A stretch of DNA of 64,000 bases, taken from Mesostigma viride (Eukaryota; Streptophyta; Mesostigmatophyceae; Mesostigmatales; Mesostigmataceae). Position numbers and translations under genes: made by a program. Positions 1-10,415 of the stretch are shown here, one piece after another. The stretch's first letter is position 1, and every line of letters begins with the position of its first letter. Location of the stretch: NCBI GenBank assembly GCA_009746045.1, contig RPFO01001313.1, forward strand, positions 250,001-314,000, given 5' to 3'. Below the pieces are notes generated by a model. It was not told the DNA's origin. It saw only the letters and a program-made list of their open reading frames with translations, and did not search any database.

Positions 1-1841
1 CGTTGGCAAGGTCTACTCGGGCAACATCGGGTCGCAGGAGAAGATGAAGTTTGGCATCGTGGGCGACCCCGTCAACCTGGCGGCGCGACTCGAGTCGCTC
101 TGCAAGCACTTTGGTAGTTCTCATCCCACTCTCATGCATCGCTCTGCAAGCACTTTGGTATGCCTCATCCCACTCTCATGCATCGCTCTGCGAGCACTTT
201 GGTACGTGCTTGGATGCCGTATCCCTGGTCACTGTGTGCATGATAAGTTTCATCAATGCATTCTTGATGTCAAGCAGTTGCGTTGCATGGCCCATGTCGG
301 CGTACAGCAGACCATGCACTTTGGTGACTTCTTGCATCCCGAGCGCCCGGTACTGAGTACTGCTCAGCGCGCATCCCCCTTTTCGTGTGTCCATCGCCAC
401 GATTTTTCTGACTTGTCGACATTGACTTTGAATGCGTCTCCCTGCATACAATACGCCATCCGCATTGGTAGCTTGAATGAATATCCAATTTCTGCCAAGG
501 GCACATTTTGCGTTACCCGCGATCGTCTGTAGGGAGCCCAGTAGGCTCCCGGGATTTTTCTTTATTTAATGAAAATTCTTTGGTTTTTTTCGTCGTGCGG
601 ACGCTCAAGTCAGTCGGGTATATTTTTACTACGGCAAGATCCCCAGCTCTTCTGTTGTTTGCTTGCTGTTTCCTGCAGGGCCGGCAAGATTAAATCAATT
701 AATTTACTTTGTTTGTTTGCTAGTGTATCTCTTATGCAGTCCACAGCCCCGGGACTTGGTTAATTAAAAATTCTTTGTTTGTTTTAAGGTTTTCAGGCGG
801 AAATTTTTCGGGCAATTCTTTTTTATATATTGCTATCAATGCGGATGGTGCAGTTGCAGTCATTTACTGTCACCCAGGGGCCGAGAACCTGGTGAGCCTG
901 GAGATGTGTAACAAAACCCTCCGCTGATTGGCTTCCTTGAACACCGTAGTTGCTGCAATCTTCAACCGGTACATGTGTGCAGGGGTCAAGAACCTGGTCA
1001 GCAAAGAGATCTACGACCCGGTCTCGTCCGCGTTCCTCGGCTTCCCCCACGGCAAGGTGGCGGTCAAGGGCAAGGTGCTGCCGGTGGCCATCTACGAGAT
1101 ACTGTGCCGGTGAGCTGTAGCACCCCCCCTCCCTAATTATAACCACTCTCCCCCCACGCAAAGGGCAAGGTGCTGCCGGTGGCCATCTACGAGATACTGT
1201 GCCGGTGAGCTGTAGCACCCCCCCTCCCTAACTAATTATAACCCCTCTCCCCCCACGCCAAGGGCAAGGTGCTGCCAGTGGCCTGCATCTAAAAAATACT
1301 ATGTCTGAGTGAGTAGCGGATCGAGGAGATAATAGCCCCCTCCCGCAGAGAAAGTAGCGCATTCAGATCCCTGTGTGCCAAACCCTGTTTGCCCGTGTCT
1401 CCTATATGAGGTTGAGCGTGAGTGAGCACCCGCAGAGAGCGTGTCTCAGCAGATATTATATCTGTTGAGTATTCCTTGCAGAAGAGACTTAGCGTTTCAT
1501 TCAATTCATTGCCCAATTAATGTTTAATTGTTCATTAAAGTGTCAAGTATTTTTATACGGTGTCTGTCCCTGGGGTCTTGCACAACGACGGCTGCAGGCG
1601 GGCTGACGCGCCTGACGGCCTGCTCCGCATGTGCCTGGAGATGGAGGCTTGCATCCGGCACATCGACATAAAAGAGTACGAGCCCGCGCTGGCGTCCATT
1701 CAGGCGGTGGTCCAGCTGCAGTTGGAGCTGTGGGGGGAGGTTCGGGAGTCGACTACCAAGTATGAGGCAACCCTGTGCCGGTGTTGCTTGGACCCTGTGG
1801 GCGATGAGTGGGATGGGGTTGAGCGCATGGACTCCAAATAA
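1..1841 (+). CDS. Class III adenylate/guanylate cyclase, 3' exons (5' end outside window)
   Basis: Three predicted exons, 1-113, 983-1109 and 1597-1841, join with compatible phases at GT-AG sites. Exon 1 encodes the GIVGDPVNLAARLE motif of the class III catalytic domain, where the conserved Asn-x3-Arg residues contact ATP/GTP and stabilise the transition state. Exon 2 encodes the end of the fold, with VAVKGKVLPVAIYEIL matching the family pattern (V-x-VKG-x2-P-x2-x-YE). Exon 3 encodes a helical tail (about residues DGLLRMCLEMEACIRHID onward) resembling a TPR-type extension, ending at TAA 1839-1841. The enzyme would make cAMP or cGMP; the substrate-specifying residues lie upstream of the window, so which one cannot be told. 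Exon 3 is the least certain part, because it was chosen by phase and an open frame. Both introns hold extra copies of the preceding exon edge (see repeats). Confidence 0.72.
98..210 (+). repeat. Tandem copies of cyclase exon 1 edge plus splice donor
   Basis: The last bases of exon 1 with their donor (GCTCTGCAAGCACTTTG followed by GTA) occur at about 98-116 and recur twice downstream, with donors near 157 and 202. They are separated by the shared spacer CATCCCACTCTCATGCATC. Three potential 5' splice sites therefore lie in a row; the first keeps the phase with exon 2. Confidence 0.8.
1062..1312 (+). repeat. Tandem copies of cyclase exon 2 edge plus splice donor
   Basis: The exon 2 end (GGGCAAGGTGCTGCCGGTGG through the GTGAGC donor at 1110) is repeated almost exactly at about 1164-1210. 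A decayed copy follows at about 1259-1312. The spacer, rich in C and carrying CCCTCCCTAA, is copied too. The unit is about 95-100 bp. Confidence 0.8.
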
Positions 1842-3895
1842 TGGTAGGGGAAGCTCTATTTTTGGAGGCCCTCTGCATGGGAAAGCCCTCTGCATGGGAG
1901 TTTTTTGCGGTTGACTCCAAGTAGACATCCCTCGTGGGGATGTCCACTCCCGGCATGCTGAGTCGGCATGCTGAGTCGGCATGCTGGGTCGGGGCAGGTA
2001 CTAAATGTCTGGATGGATTCCAAATGGTTGCAGCCCGGTGAGGGGGCAACGCGGTTTTGTTCCCATTCGATGCTGCCTGGTGTGGGCTGGGTTGCTATGC
2101 CTGGCAAAATAATTGGAGGCTGCCTGCGCGGTGGTGGGTGGCTCAGGGGAAGTTCGAAACACTGCTTGGGAGGGGGGCGGGGGTGCGACCGACACAACCA
2201 AGTTGATCACAGTCGATGACTTGGGAAAAAGCCGTCTGGGTTTGTGGGGGAGTTCCCACAACACTCATTTTCTGGCCACGCCGTCGCCGGCTCGTGTGTA
2301 CATTACGCCTTGTCGCCACGCTACTGATAGGCGGTGGATGTCGCAAAGCCGAGTTGACATGTATAGTCACCCAATTTAGGATCAGAGGACGCTGCGTACC
2401 TGCTGCCAATGCCGGGGCTTGTAAACTCACTTCTCATGAATGTCCTGGCAGGAAGGCTGTAAATGATGGGCTCAGGGTCAGGGCTGTGGAAGGGACCCCT
2501 CAACAGCTATTACAATGGTTGCTGAGGAAGTTGCTGATGGCTTACCTGTCCAGTTTTCAACCGTCTGTACTAATGACTTTATGCTATATAGTAGTCTGTA
2601 TACTATAGAACACTTTAGTCTGTACTATTGAGCACAGGGAACGTACGCGGCACGCACTTCCCCTGTGCGCCAAGGGGAGGCCTGCCCAAGCAAGTAATCA
2701 GCACGTAAGAGTGGGAAAACGGCAGGCAGGAATCACTCCGCATGCATGCCATAGGCATATAGGGGACCTTCCACCGGTATATGGTGCACTAGGCATCATA
2801 TATGGGTGGTTTTGTAGAGGTCGCCTGCTTATTTATTTGTGAGAAGCCGGCACTGATAGAGTTCTAGACCTTGAGTATTTAGAGAACTTAATTGGAGTTG
2901 GAGATGTCACCGCAAGATGGGCTCTAGGTGGAGTGGCTGTGGCTTAATGAATCTGCCTTTTCATGGCGAGCTCAGCCCGAGACATCCTTAATTAATTTTA
3001 CCGTGAATGCATGCCTTGATGGATGGAATCGGCCCAGCAAGCTAACTGATCAAGTCAAATGAGCTGGTACGTGGTCATTTAGCCTGAGAATCATGCATAC
3101 ATACTGTGTTGGTCGTCTCCTTGATAATGTGTGGATGAACTGTTTTGCATCCATGGGATATCACACTAGCTCATGGGAAAGCAGCGGATGCATATAGCCA
3201 CCAGGAGGGAGACATGGATAGTTCAGAGAGTTGCCATGTGTGGCAAGATCCTACGACACACTTGTCACATTTGTCTAGCTTTTTTGTGATTACAACTTCT
3301 ATCAGTGCTGCGTGCGCAGCTGTGATCTACACGTGCTTGCACGAAAGACATATACACTGCACAAGTTTGCAATGCTAACTGTATTCTGGGCTAATAAACT
3401 GCTGATATCTTTATACACACGTGTCAAATAAATATATTATGCTCATGCAGCCTTTTCTACTTACCTAGCTGAATGGCGTGTGCTAGTATCCTTAACCTGC
3501 AGGATACTATATACCATGTGTAGTAACCGAGACCACAACAAAGCTAGCGCGGGATAACGTTAGTCATGGTAAGGCATATGCAGGATAATATCAGATTGAT
3601 GATTAGACATGGTAAGGGATATTTATATGATGTGCATGCATGGTCGATGTTTGCGTTGCATGGATTGAGTATGATGCTGCACATTATTACATCGATCTAC
3701 CTCAAGCAATTAATAATTAAATACATTAGAAATCTCATGTTGTGCATGAGACCACTGCATGTAGATTTTAAGGTGAATTATCTTATTAATTAAGGGTTGG
3801 ATAGGCCCCCATTCCATTCCACCCATACGTAGTTTGAGGATTATGCTGACAGCGATGCAGTCGACGTGCTATATATAAATTGATAAATCAATTGC
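1842..3895. other. Non-coding stretch downstream of the cyclase gene
   Basis: No open frame here shows a recognisable domain or sustained coding character. There are short AT-rich runs and a GCATGC-rich background. The 3' UTR of the cyclase presumably lies at the left edge, but no clear polyadenylation signal was picked out. Confidence 0.5.
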
Positions 3896-3907
3896 AATGA
3901 ATTGTAT

Positions 3908-4311
3908 TTTGACCTGGCCTGGCCCCAAGGCCATTCCCAGGAAGCTAGGTAAACCTGCCATGAACTACACCCAGATGTTGCTGGCCGACCTAGTGGTCCC
4001 AGCTCAGTTTGAACACCGCAGCCACTCCCTCTCCCTTCTTTGGACCGCCATGCAGAACAAGAAGCGGTGGCAGAAGATTATCCAGGCCGGCTCACACGCC
4101 AGCCCCTGTGGGCAAGCCACCCCCCCCCAAGAGGAAGGGGCGTTTTGCTGAGTAGTGTAGTTAGGATTTTATAGACTAGATAGCCTAGAGTTGGGTTAGT
4201 TCGATTACGCGGCTTGGATCCTCCACCTCCACCCAGGCCCATCAAGGAATATGTGCTACATGACCTCCCATGCAACGGAGGCATGTTATAATATAATATA
4301 ATTTAATTTTT
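3908..4311 (+). mobile_element. LINE-2 3' fragment, 5'-truncated, 12 bp target duplication
   Basis: The segment begins inside the C-terminal part of the LINE-2 ORF2 (LTWPGPKAIPRKLGKP; compare ILTWPGPKDIPKRVGKP in the copy at 19870-24651). It ends in the LINE-2 tail, with a CATGACCTCC...GGAGGCATG hairpin followed by TTATAATATAATATAATTTAAT instead of poly-A. It is flanked by a perfect 12 bp direct repeat AATGAATTGTAT at 3896-3907 and 4312-4323, the expected target-site duplication. The coding remnant has diverged clearly from the other copies. Confidence 0.88.
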
Positions 4312-4323
4312 AATGAATTGTAT

Positions 4324-4870
4324 CATCAAGTATTCTCACCCAAGATAATATGTAAATCTTCGTTACAAAGCCGAATCAAAGAAAAACAAGCAGAATGTTT
4401 GCGACGTCATTAATTTGCATGTAGACTGCGCGATCACGTGAGCATAAATCCTCAGTGGGATGGAAATGGAGTTCATGAAGCCAAGAAAACTGACATGCTA
4501 AGAAAGTCAGGCATGCATACCCAGGTAATGCGACATGCATGTCGATCTGCAAGGAGGCAGTGCGGCACGGCTAGATCATCAAGATTGCACACAAACAGCA
4601 GCAATTTGCATGCATGCACAAACAACAGAACTCTGGCATGTCACTAGGCGATATTACTGAAGACTGTATCCATGGTGTACATCCATCATGGATCTCACTT
4701 GACGGCCAGAACGAAAATGGATGACGGCGGAGTTCAGATCTTTTGCCCCAATTCGGCCCGAGCCCCAATTCGGTCAGACTACTTGCATTCGATGCGCCTT
4801 TTTCAGACGCACTAGCCATGCAGTATAATCGGTTACGGCTGAAACGCAGTATCGACTCCAAAAGCAGCAC
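4324..4870. other. Non-coding stretch, no gene seen
   Basis: AT-rich at the left and GCATGC-rich in the middle. No protein motif or RNA gene was recognised on either strand. Confidence 0.4.
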
Positions 4871-6349
4871 GTGACAAGCAGCTATTATGACGACTCCAAA
4901 AGCAAAACGGGGTTTGGAAAAGGAGCTTTCCGGCTCCCAGCCCGGCAACCCACTCGCCAGCGTCCAGTTGCCCAGTCGACTGGGCCCGCAAACCCATCGC
5001 CAGGAAAACCATCGCCAAGCGCCTCGCCAGAGCCCAAGAAATTCTGCTACGACACACTGCAAATGGCGACAGTACCTAGACTACGCATGCTTTACCGACG
5101 GTCAGCGGCTGGCTGCGACTGACCGACGCACACTGCACCGAGATAGTGCATTAGTACGCACTGGAACACAAGCTCCGTGGGCCCGATGGGCCCATCCCCG
5201 CCGACAAGGTGGACTCGGGGCGTTCCTAATTGCCCTGCCAGAATTCAACCATCGCCTTGCCATCCTCTTCAGCTTCTACAAGCTCACTGCACGTGACCTC
5301 GACGCTCGGCTCTGCAACCCAGCTAGCTAGCCCGGCCTGCGCAGCCGGCAGCCACACCGGCTGGCACCTCCCTCTGCAAGGATGACCTCCGAGTAGAGCT
5401 GGAGGAGCACGTGACCTGGCCGCTGGCCGAGAAGATGACATTGATGACTACAGCGCTCATCACGGTGGAGGCCCGAAGGTCTCCAATATACAGAAACCAA
5501 GGTCACACACAAGCTACAACCTCAGCTCACGTCGCTGCAGACCACGGCGCAGGCATCCGAGGCACATGCTGCACTCCTCGATCTCCCGCCTCAACCACCT
5601 GTGAAGGGGAAGTGCGGCGTGCTCATGAAGAAGCTTGAAGCCATCACCGCCCACCGACCGAGGCCCTGGCCACACAGGTACCAAAGATAGCGGAGCAGAC
5701 GGCCACCATCGCATCCCAGCCACCCCGGCAGGATGCTGGCGACCCGTCCCGCCGCTCTCCTATGCGGACCTGCTGCGGTCAGTGATCGACCGCCTCAACC
5801 ACCGACGCCATCGCCACGAAGCTCCAGGAGCTGGAGGACCACCTCAAGGCGCCAGCAGGCCAACCAACTGGTGAACGGGAGGCCACCGACCGCGCTCGAC
5901 GCGAGTGCCGAGTGGTGCTGCGTCGTTTCCCCCAGATTCCAGGTGAGACGTTAACCTCCCTTGCCGACGAGCTAAAGCACCATGCAGCTCCTTACCCTCA
6001 TGGGCCTGGTAGGTGAGGTAGAACTGCGTGGGTGCCACCGCCTTAATTAATTCCCCACTAGCACGGGACAAGGCGCCCCCCCCACCATGCAGTCCTGCTC
6101 ACCTTTCCCTCCCGTGATCGAGGACAAGCAGCGGTTCCTCTCTCGTCGCAAGCGGTTGCACGACCTCCGTCACCTGGATGCTGGACGACGACCTGACCCC
6201 CGCTCAGCAGCAGCATGCAGCGACGCGACCTGTGGCCGCAATACCTCCGCCACAAGTAGGACGGTCCCCAGAAGCCCAAGGTGTACTGGAGGGGTGGGGA
6301 CCTGATCGATGATCAACCACAAGATGTGGACGCCCCCTACGGGCTAGAA
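4871..6349 (+). pseudogene. Degraded LINE ORF1-like sequence
   Basis: Frames with several breaks encode pieces that parallel the ORF1 protein of the LINE at 48587-62154. These are a coiled-coil-like stretch (about 5640-5730, TEALATQVPKIAEQTATIAS), then SYADLL near 5760 (compare SYANMV in LINE-1 ORF1). A basic RRM-like stretch follows (about 5880-5960). The C-terminal part is TWMLDDDLTPAQQQ, then WPQYLRHK and YWRGGDLIDD at about 6170-6320, a pattern typical of L1-type ORF1 C-terminal domains. A stop follows at about 6349. Everything left of about 5370 is assigned only by position and is weak. Confidence 0.5.
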
Positions 6350-6717
6350 TAGCTTGCATAATAGCCCTAACTTGTATCCATTGGTAGGCACTGCCGCTAT
6401 GGCAGCCATGCTTAGAATGTTTGCCTATAGCTGTGCCAACATACCTAGTCACGTGCACTGCTAACGCACGGTACACAACTGGTCAGCCATATATAGCCTT
6501 AGCTTAGTCCTTGTACAGCCATGCTACGTTCTGGCTATGCTCAGATCACTTGCCCACGCTCCTTGTTATGCCATGCTCACATGGGTCTTATTGCACCCAC
6601 AGCACTTGCCGGACCGTTTAGCGTGTCCGATTGCAGCTGTGGCATGCCTTTGGCATGAAGAAGACTGGGAGCTGCCCTTTCTCCTGTTGTGCACACACAG
6701 GGATTAAAAGCACTTCG

Positions 6718-6775
6718 GTGCTCCGTGACTCCCCAACGGGAGCACGAATTTAATTAATTAATTAGTTAATTAATC
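6718..6775 (+). mobile_element. LINE-1 3' tail (hairpin plus AATT repeats)
   Basis: Contains the sequence from GTGCTCCGTGACTCCCC through GGGAGCACGA, a hairpin with a 7 bp stem, followed by TTTAATTAATTAATTAG. The same tail ends LINE-1 at about 62100-62154 and occurs inverted at 48541-48574 and 62175-62250. It may be the 3' end of the ORF1-bearing remnant upstream; ORF2 would then have been lost. Confidence 0.75.
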
Positions 6776-6789
6776 ATGGATGCACGAGC

Positions 6790-7020
6790 AATCTGCAAGC
6801 CGGCATCCGCCCAGCTCTGGCTGGACTGCCCGTCGCTCGAGGCACGTGCAGTCGGCTCATAATTAAATTAGCCATCAAACAGAGGTTGATGATGCATGGC
6901 TGGATTGGTCAGTGGCCTGGCGGACTCCCCGTCCTAGCTCCGCCTCTTGGACATGACACTGAGGCATGAACGAGGCCCCGGCCGCTTCAAACTGCTCGGT
7001 AGCTGGCTAACTGACTGCGA
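6790..7020 (+). pseudogene. LINE ORF2 reverse transcriptase remnant
   Basis: Two short pieces match the LINE reverse transcriptase just after the catalytic motif. One is LWLDCPSLEARAVGS at about 6812-6862 (compare TWLDCLGLEARAVGLE). The other is GRFKLLGSWLTD at about 6975-7015 (compare RFKLLGSWLPDTADD). The sequence between them is shortened, so this is a deleted, non-functional scrap. Confidence 0.65.
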
Positions 7021-7044
7021 AGAACATGATCGAAGACACGTATA

Positions 7045-7105
7045 CACACAAACTGTCACGAGCACACACACAGCCACACACACACACACATGCACACACA
7101 CTTTC
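7045..7105 (+). repeat. CA-rich microsatellite
   Basis: Imperfect (CA)n with interruptions (ACACACACAGCCACACACACACACACATG). It lies directly downstream of the LINE remnant. Confidence 0.8.
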
Positions 7106-7216
7106 ACCGGTTCAGACTCACGCACACATGATCCGACGTCGTGCACTGTGAGGCTTCGGGAACGGTGCATCGCAGGGATGCTGGATGCCGCGAGGAGGCC
7201 TAGGCCGCCTAACTAG

Positions 7217-8901
7217 TATCATTATTAGGGCACCAAGTAGTAATCATTATTAGGGCACGATATAGTACGCATGCCACATATAGCTAGTGTGTGTGTGTAT
7301 GATGAATAAGAAGATAATTGCTCCCCAACGCTAGCCTGTCCGTAACAGTGCGCCATGTCTAGTAGTAGACCTAGTAGCGGGCGTAGCAAAGGCCTCGAGT
7401 CTAAATGTAGTACAGGTATAGCATAGGCCAACAGTAACCCTCTATCCATGAAGATATAACATGGTCTGGTTCCTGTGCGCCCATATCCGACGTTTAGATA
7501 TTGAGGGCTTCTTCACCTCAAGTTATACCAGAACTATAATAGCAACCGTTGGTAGAACCGAGATTGGGCTAAAGAAAGTAGTACTATTAGGTTAGTTCAA
7601 GTTCTTACAGTCAGGTATAGGAGCGTACTATATCGTCAGTACCCTAAGGAGAAGGAAATGCACACAGTCAGGTGCCCATAGGGCCATGTGTCAACTCCGA
7701 CGGTGGTGTCTCTATTTGGCGGCCGTCACTATAGTGCTGCTGCGGCGGTGCAGTCTTCCCCACGCTTCCAAACCTTACAGTACGTAGCCACATACAAGCC
7801 GGGCCGACCTTGTTGTCAAGCCCGCCGCTTACTGGAACCGGCATGCCAGGACAGCAGCTACAGGCATCGCAAAGTCAACTTGACTCTCAGCCCGCACACC
7901 AGAGCAGTGCTTGGGTCAGATAGATAGCCCAGGGTTTTAGAGGTCGAACCATTCTAGCGGTGCACAAGTCGGTGCAACAAGGCGGACCGGCCGGATGACG
8001 TGACAGCGGCTCAAGCATTGTAACAGGCTGGGAGTTGCGTCAGACGACTCCCATGAAGGCGCGGGCAGCGGGAGGCGACGAGAATGAGGCCGTCTTTGAG
8101 GCAAGGTCGTTGCCGTTGCCTTCCTGGCGAGGCAATTATATCACCGCGAGAGGTAGTATAGGCTGGCTATCGGTAGTACAAGCAGCCCCAAAACCTCCGG
8201 GGACGTCGGCGGGCGTGTGCGTGCTTTGCCTCGATCCGGCGATGCAGAACTGTACGCACACACTCTTGGTGGCTGACGCCGACTGGTATTCAACGGCCTC
8301 AGCATATCCCGTCAAGGGCTATAAGGAGGCACGGGGCGCGGTACAAGTCAGAACACCTGCGATGCCTTGGCCACCTTTGCTAGCGCCGACCACCTATGCT
8401 AGCGCCCTGCAAGGCCTGGTAGCCTCGATCCCCTTCACGTCCTGCAGCAATCCATGGCAACCACTTGCCACCGTCTGAACCAGCTATGGCGTCAAGGGCC
8501 GCCCGCCTTCAGGATGCCAACCGGGCTTCCCCAGTTTACGAAAGTCACCAGGCCGAGAGCGCCAGATGACTTTGGTAGCGCCTGTAAACTGTGCAAGATT
8601 ATCTACTGACCGACTGGCTTGCGTGCCATTTATCTATGGACTACAATGCACAGCTGGATGAATTCTTTCCTCGGACGCATGTGGGACTCTATTCACATGT
8701 TCCAGCGTCGGGGGGGATATTCGTGCATAAATGATGTACCCACCTGGCCATGGAAATGTGATAACACTCGGCAAGACGGCAACCCACCATCGCGACGAGA
8801 CTGCCGCGCGGGATAAGTAATCCAAGATTGCGAATAGATGCTCCTGCCACGTGGCCATCACCAGGATGTATAAGACTGCCACACCAAAGTACAGTACAGT
8901 A
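7217..8901. other. No recognisable gene; one open frame of unknown meaning
   Basis: The longest plus-strand open frame (8035-8478, 147 codons) has no recognisable motif, and I do not call it a gene. At 7217-7262 the phrase ATTATTAGGGCAC occurs twice. Nothing else was supported. Confidence 0.4.
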
Positions 8902-9504
8902 CAGGCATTCACGCCTCAAGTTGGGTTGGCTTATTAAGTTGGGTTCACGCCTTAAGTTGGGCCGCAGTTGGCTGCATGGCGAACCCAACTTAAGGCTGAT
9001 GGCTGTACTAGTAAAAACCCAACTTAAGCCGCGAAGGGGCTTCTAGCGCGGTGTGGCACTGATTTTTGACTGCCGCACTTTTGAGGGTTTTGAGTTTTTT
9101 CCCGCGCCGGTGGTCCGACAGGGTTTCCGCGCCATCCAACACCAAGCATCTATAAAATTCACTGCAGATCTTGGTCAGTTGGGCGCTGAAATCAGTCATC
9201 ATTGTATTGTATAGATGGGCAAACGGCTTGTTGTTCAAACGCGTTCGTCACATTAGAACCCATCATAAATGCGACACAATGGCCGACAAAACTGATAAGG
9301 CCAAATGGAATGCACTGTTTTCGGGCAGCGGGGTAGCGTCCAGCAAAAAACAGAAACGAGACACCACAGGCGAGAAGGCAGGTGGCAAGGGCAAGCTGTC
9401 AAACCAGCAATGACGCTATGACATCATCCAACTCCTCGAAAAGGGCAGGTCTAAGGCATCCGTTGCCTTACGAACTATAGGGGCAACGAATGAGCATACC
9501 CTAC

Positions 9505-10047
9505 TGTTACGCCTCGGGTTTCTACCGCCACCTCTACCTCTACCTGGCCTGACGCTACCTAAACTAGTCAAGCCGCCTCTAGTTAAACCCCTAGCGAAAG
9601 ACGAACGAGACGATCCAGATCTCAATGCATTAACGTAAGTGTTACTATAATACGCCATAAGCCATTTACACAACCCGTTTACTCCAGGAATAGAGGAAGG
9701 AAACACAACTACACTGCCGTGACCCAAGCCTATATGTGTTAATTCATTTAACACACGCCGAGTGCACACACGAGGGGTAGAACGTGCATAAATGGTCACC
9801 AACGGTCCAACACGCTCGGGCCGACCTGGCCCTCGCCTACAGATGCACGCTGGTCCACTACATTCTACCAAAGGATCAGGACCACTAATAAAGTACGCGG
9901 CGCGGCGCCCAAAGGCACCCAATGTACCACAGTACTGTTACGAGGACAATAGTGTCCCGGTAGGAACTACACGTAAACCTAGGGACAACCGAGGCAAAAG
10001 ACCTAATTTACGTCCGTAACTACAACGAATTGTTACGCGACGTAACA
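9505..10047 (-). repeat. Chromovirus 3' LTR
   Basis: 543 bp, TG...CA ended, nearly identical to 27928-28470. The U3 edge is a perfect 7 bp palindrome TGTTACG-CGA-CGTAACA (10031-10047). Open frames read across it (for example 9416-9922 on the minus strand) are not genes. Confidence 0.95.
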
Positions 10048-10060
10048 CCTCCCCCCCCAC
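10048..10060 (-). other. Polypurine tract of the chromovirus
   Basis: On the minus strand GTGGGGGGGGAGG directly precedes the 3' LTR, as expected for the plus-strand DNA synthesis primer. Confidence 0.8.
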
Positions 10061-10415
10061 AAAGGTAGGGAGCCCTCTCCCTACGCACAGGGAGGAAACA
10101 AGGGGTAGGAAACCTAATGCACCCAGCACACACCAACACAATCGGCAGGCCATCCAAGATACAAAGCACCAATAGTTAACACGGTCTCCACCACCACGCC
10201 GGGAGGTGTAGGGTTAGCCAGCACCAAGCCTGGTGGTAGGTTCCCCTAACTGCCTGGAACAAAGTCCTTGCCGGGGGGAACGGCACTGGGCAGGACACAC
10301 AGAGTAAACAAATCAGTACCAAGGACCAAGAACGACCAGTCAACTGGCCAGAACGTGAGGGCGACTCTATATACCGGAGGGACAACACCCTCAGGTCGGG
10401 CCTAAGGCCCTCTAT

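Noticed and set aside
8035-8478. 147-codon plus-strand frame
   Set aside because: No motif, no homologue recognised, no supporting splice or neighbour evidence; kept only as an unexplained open frame.
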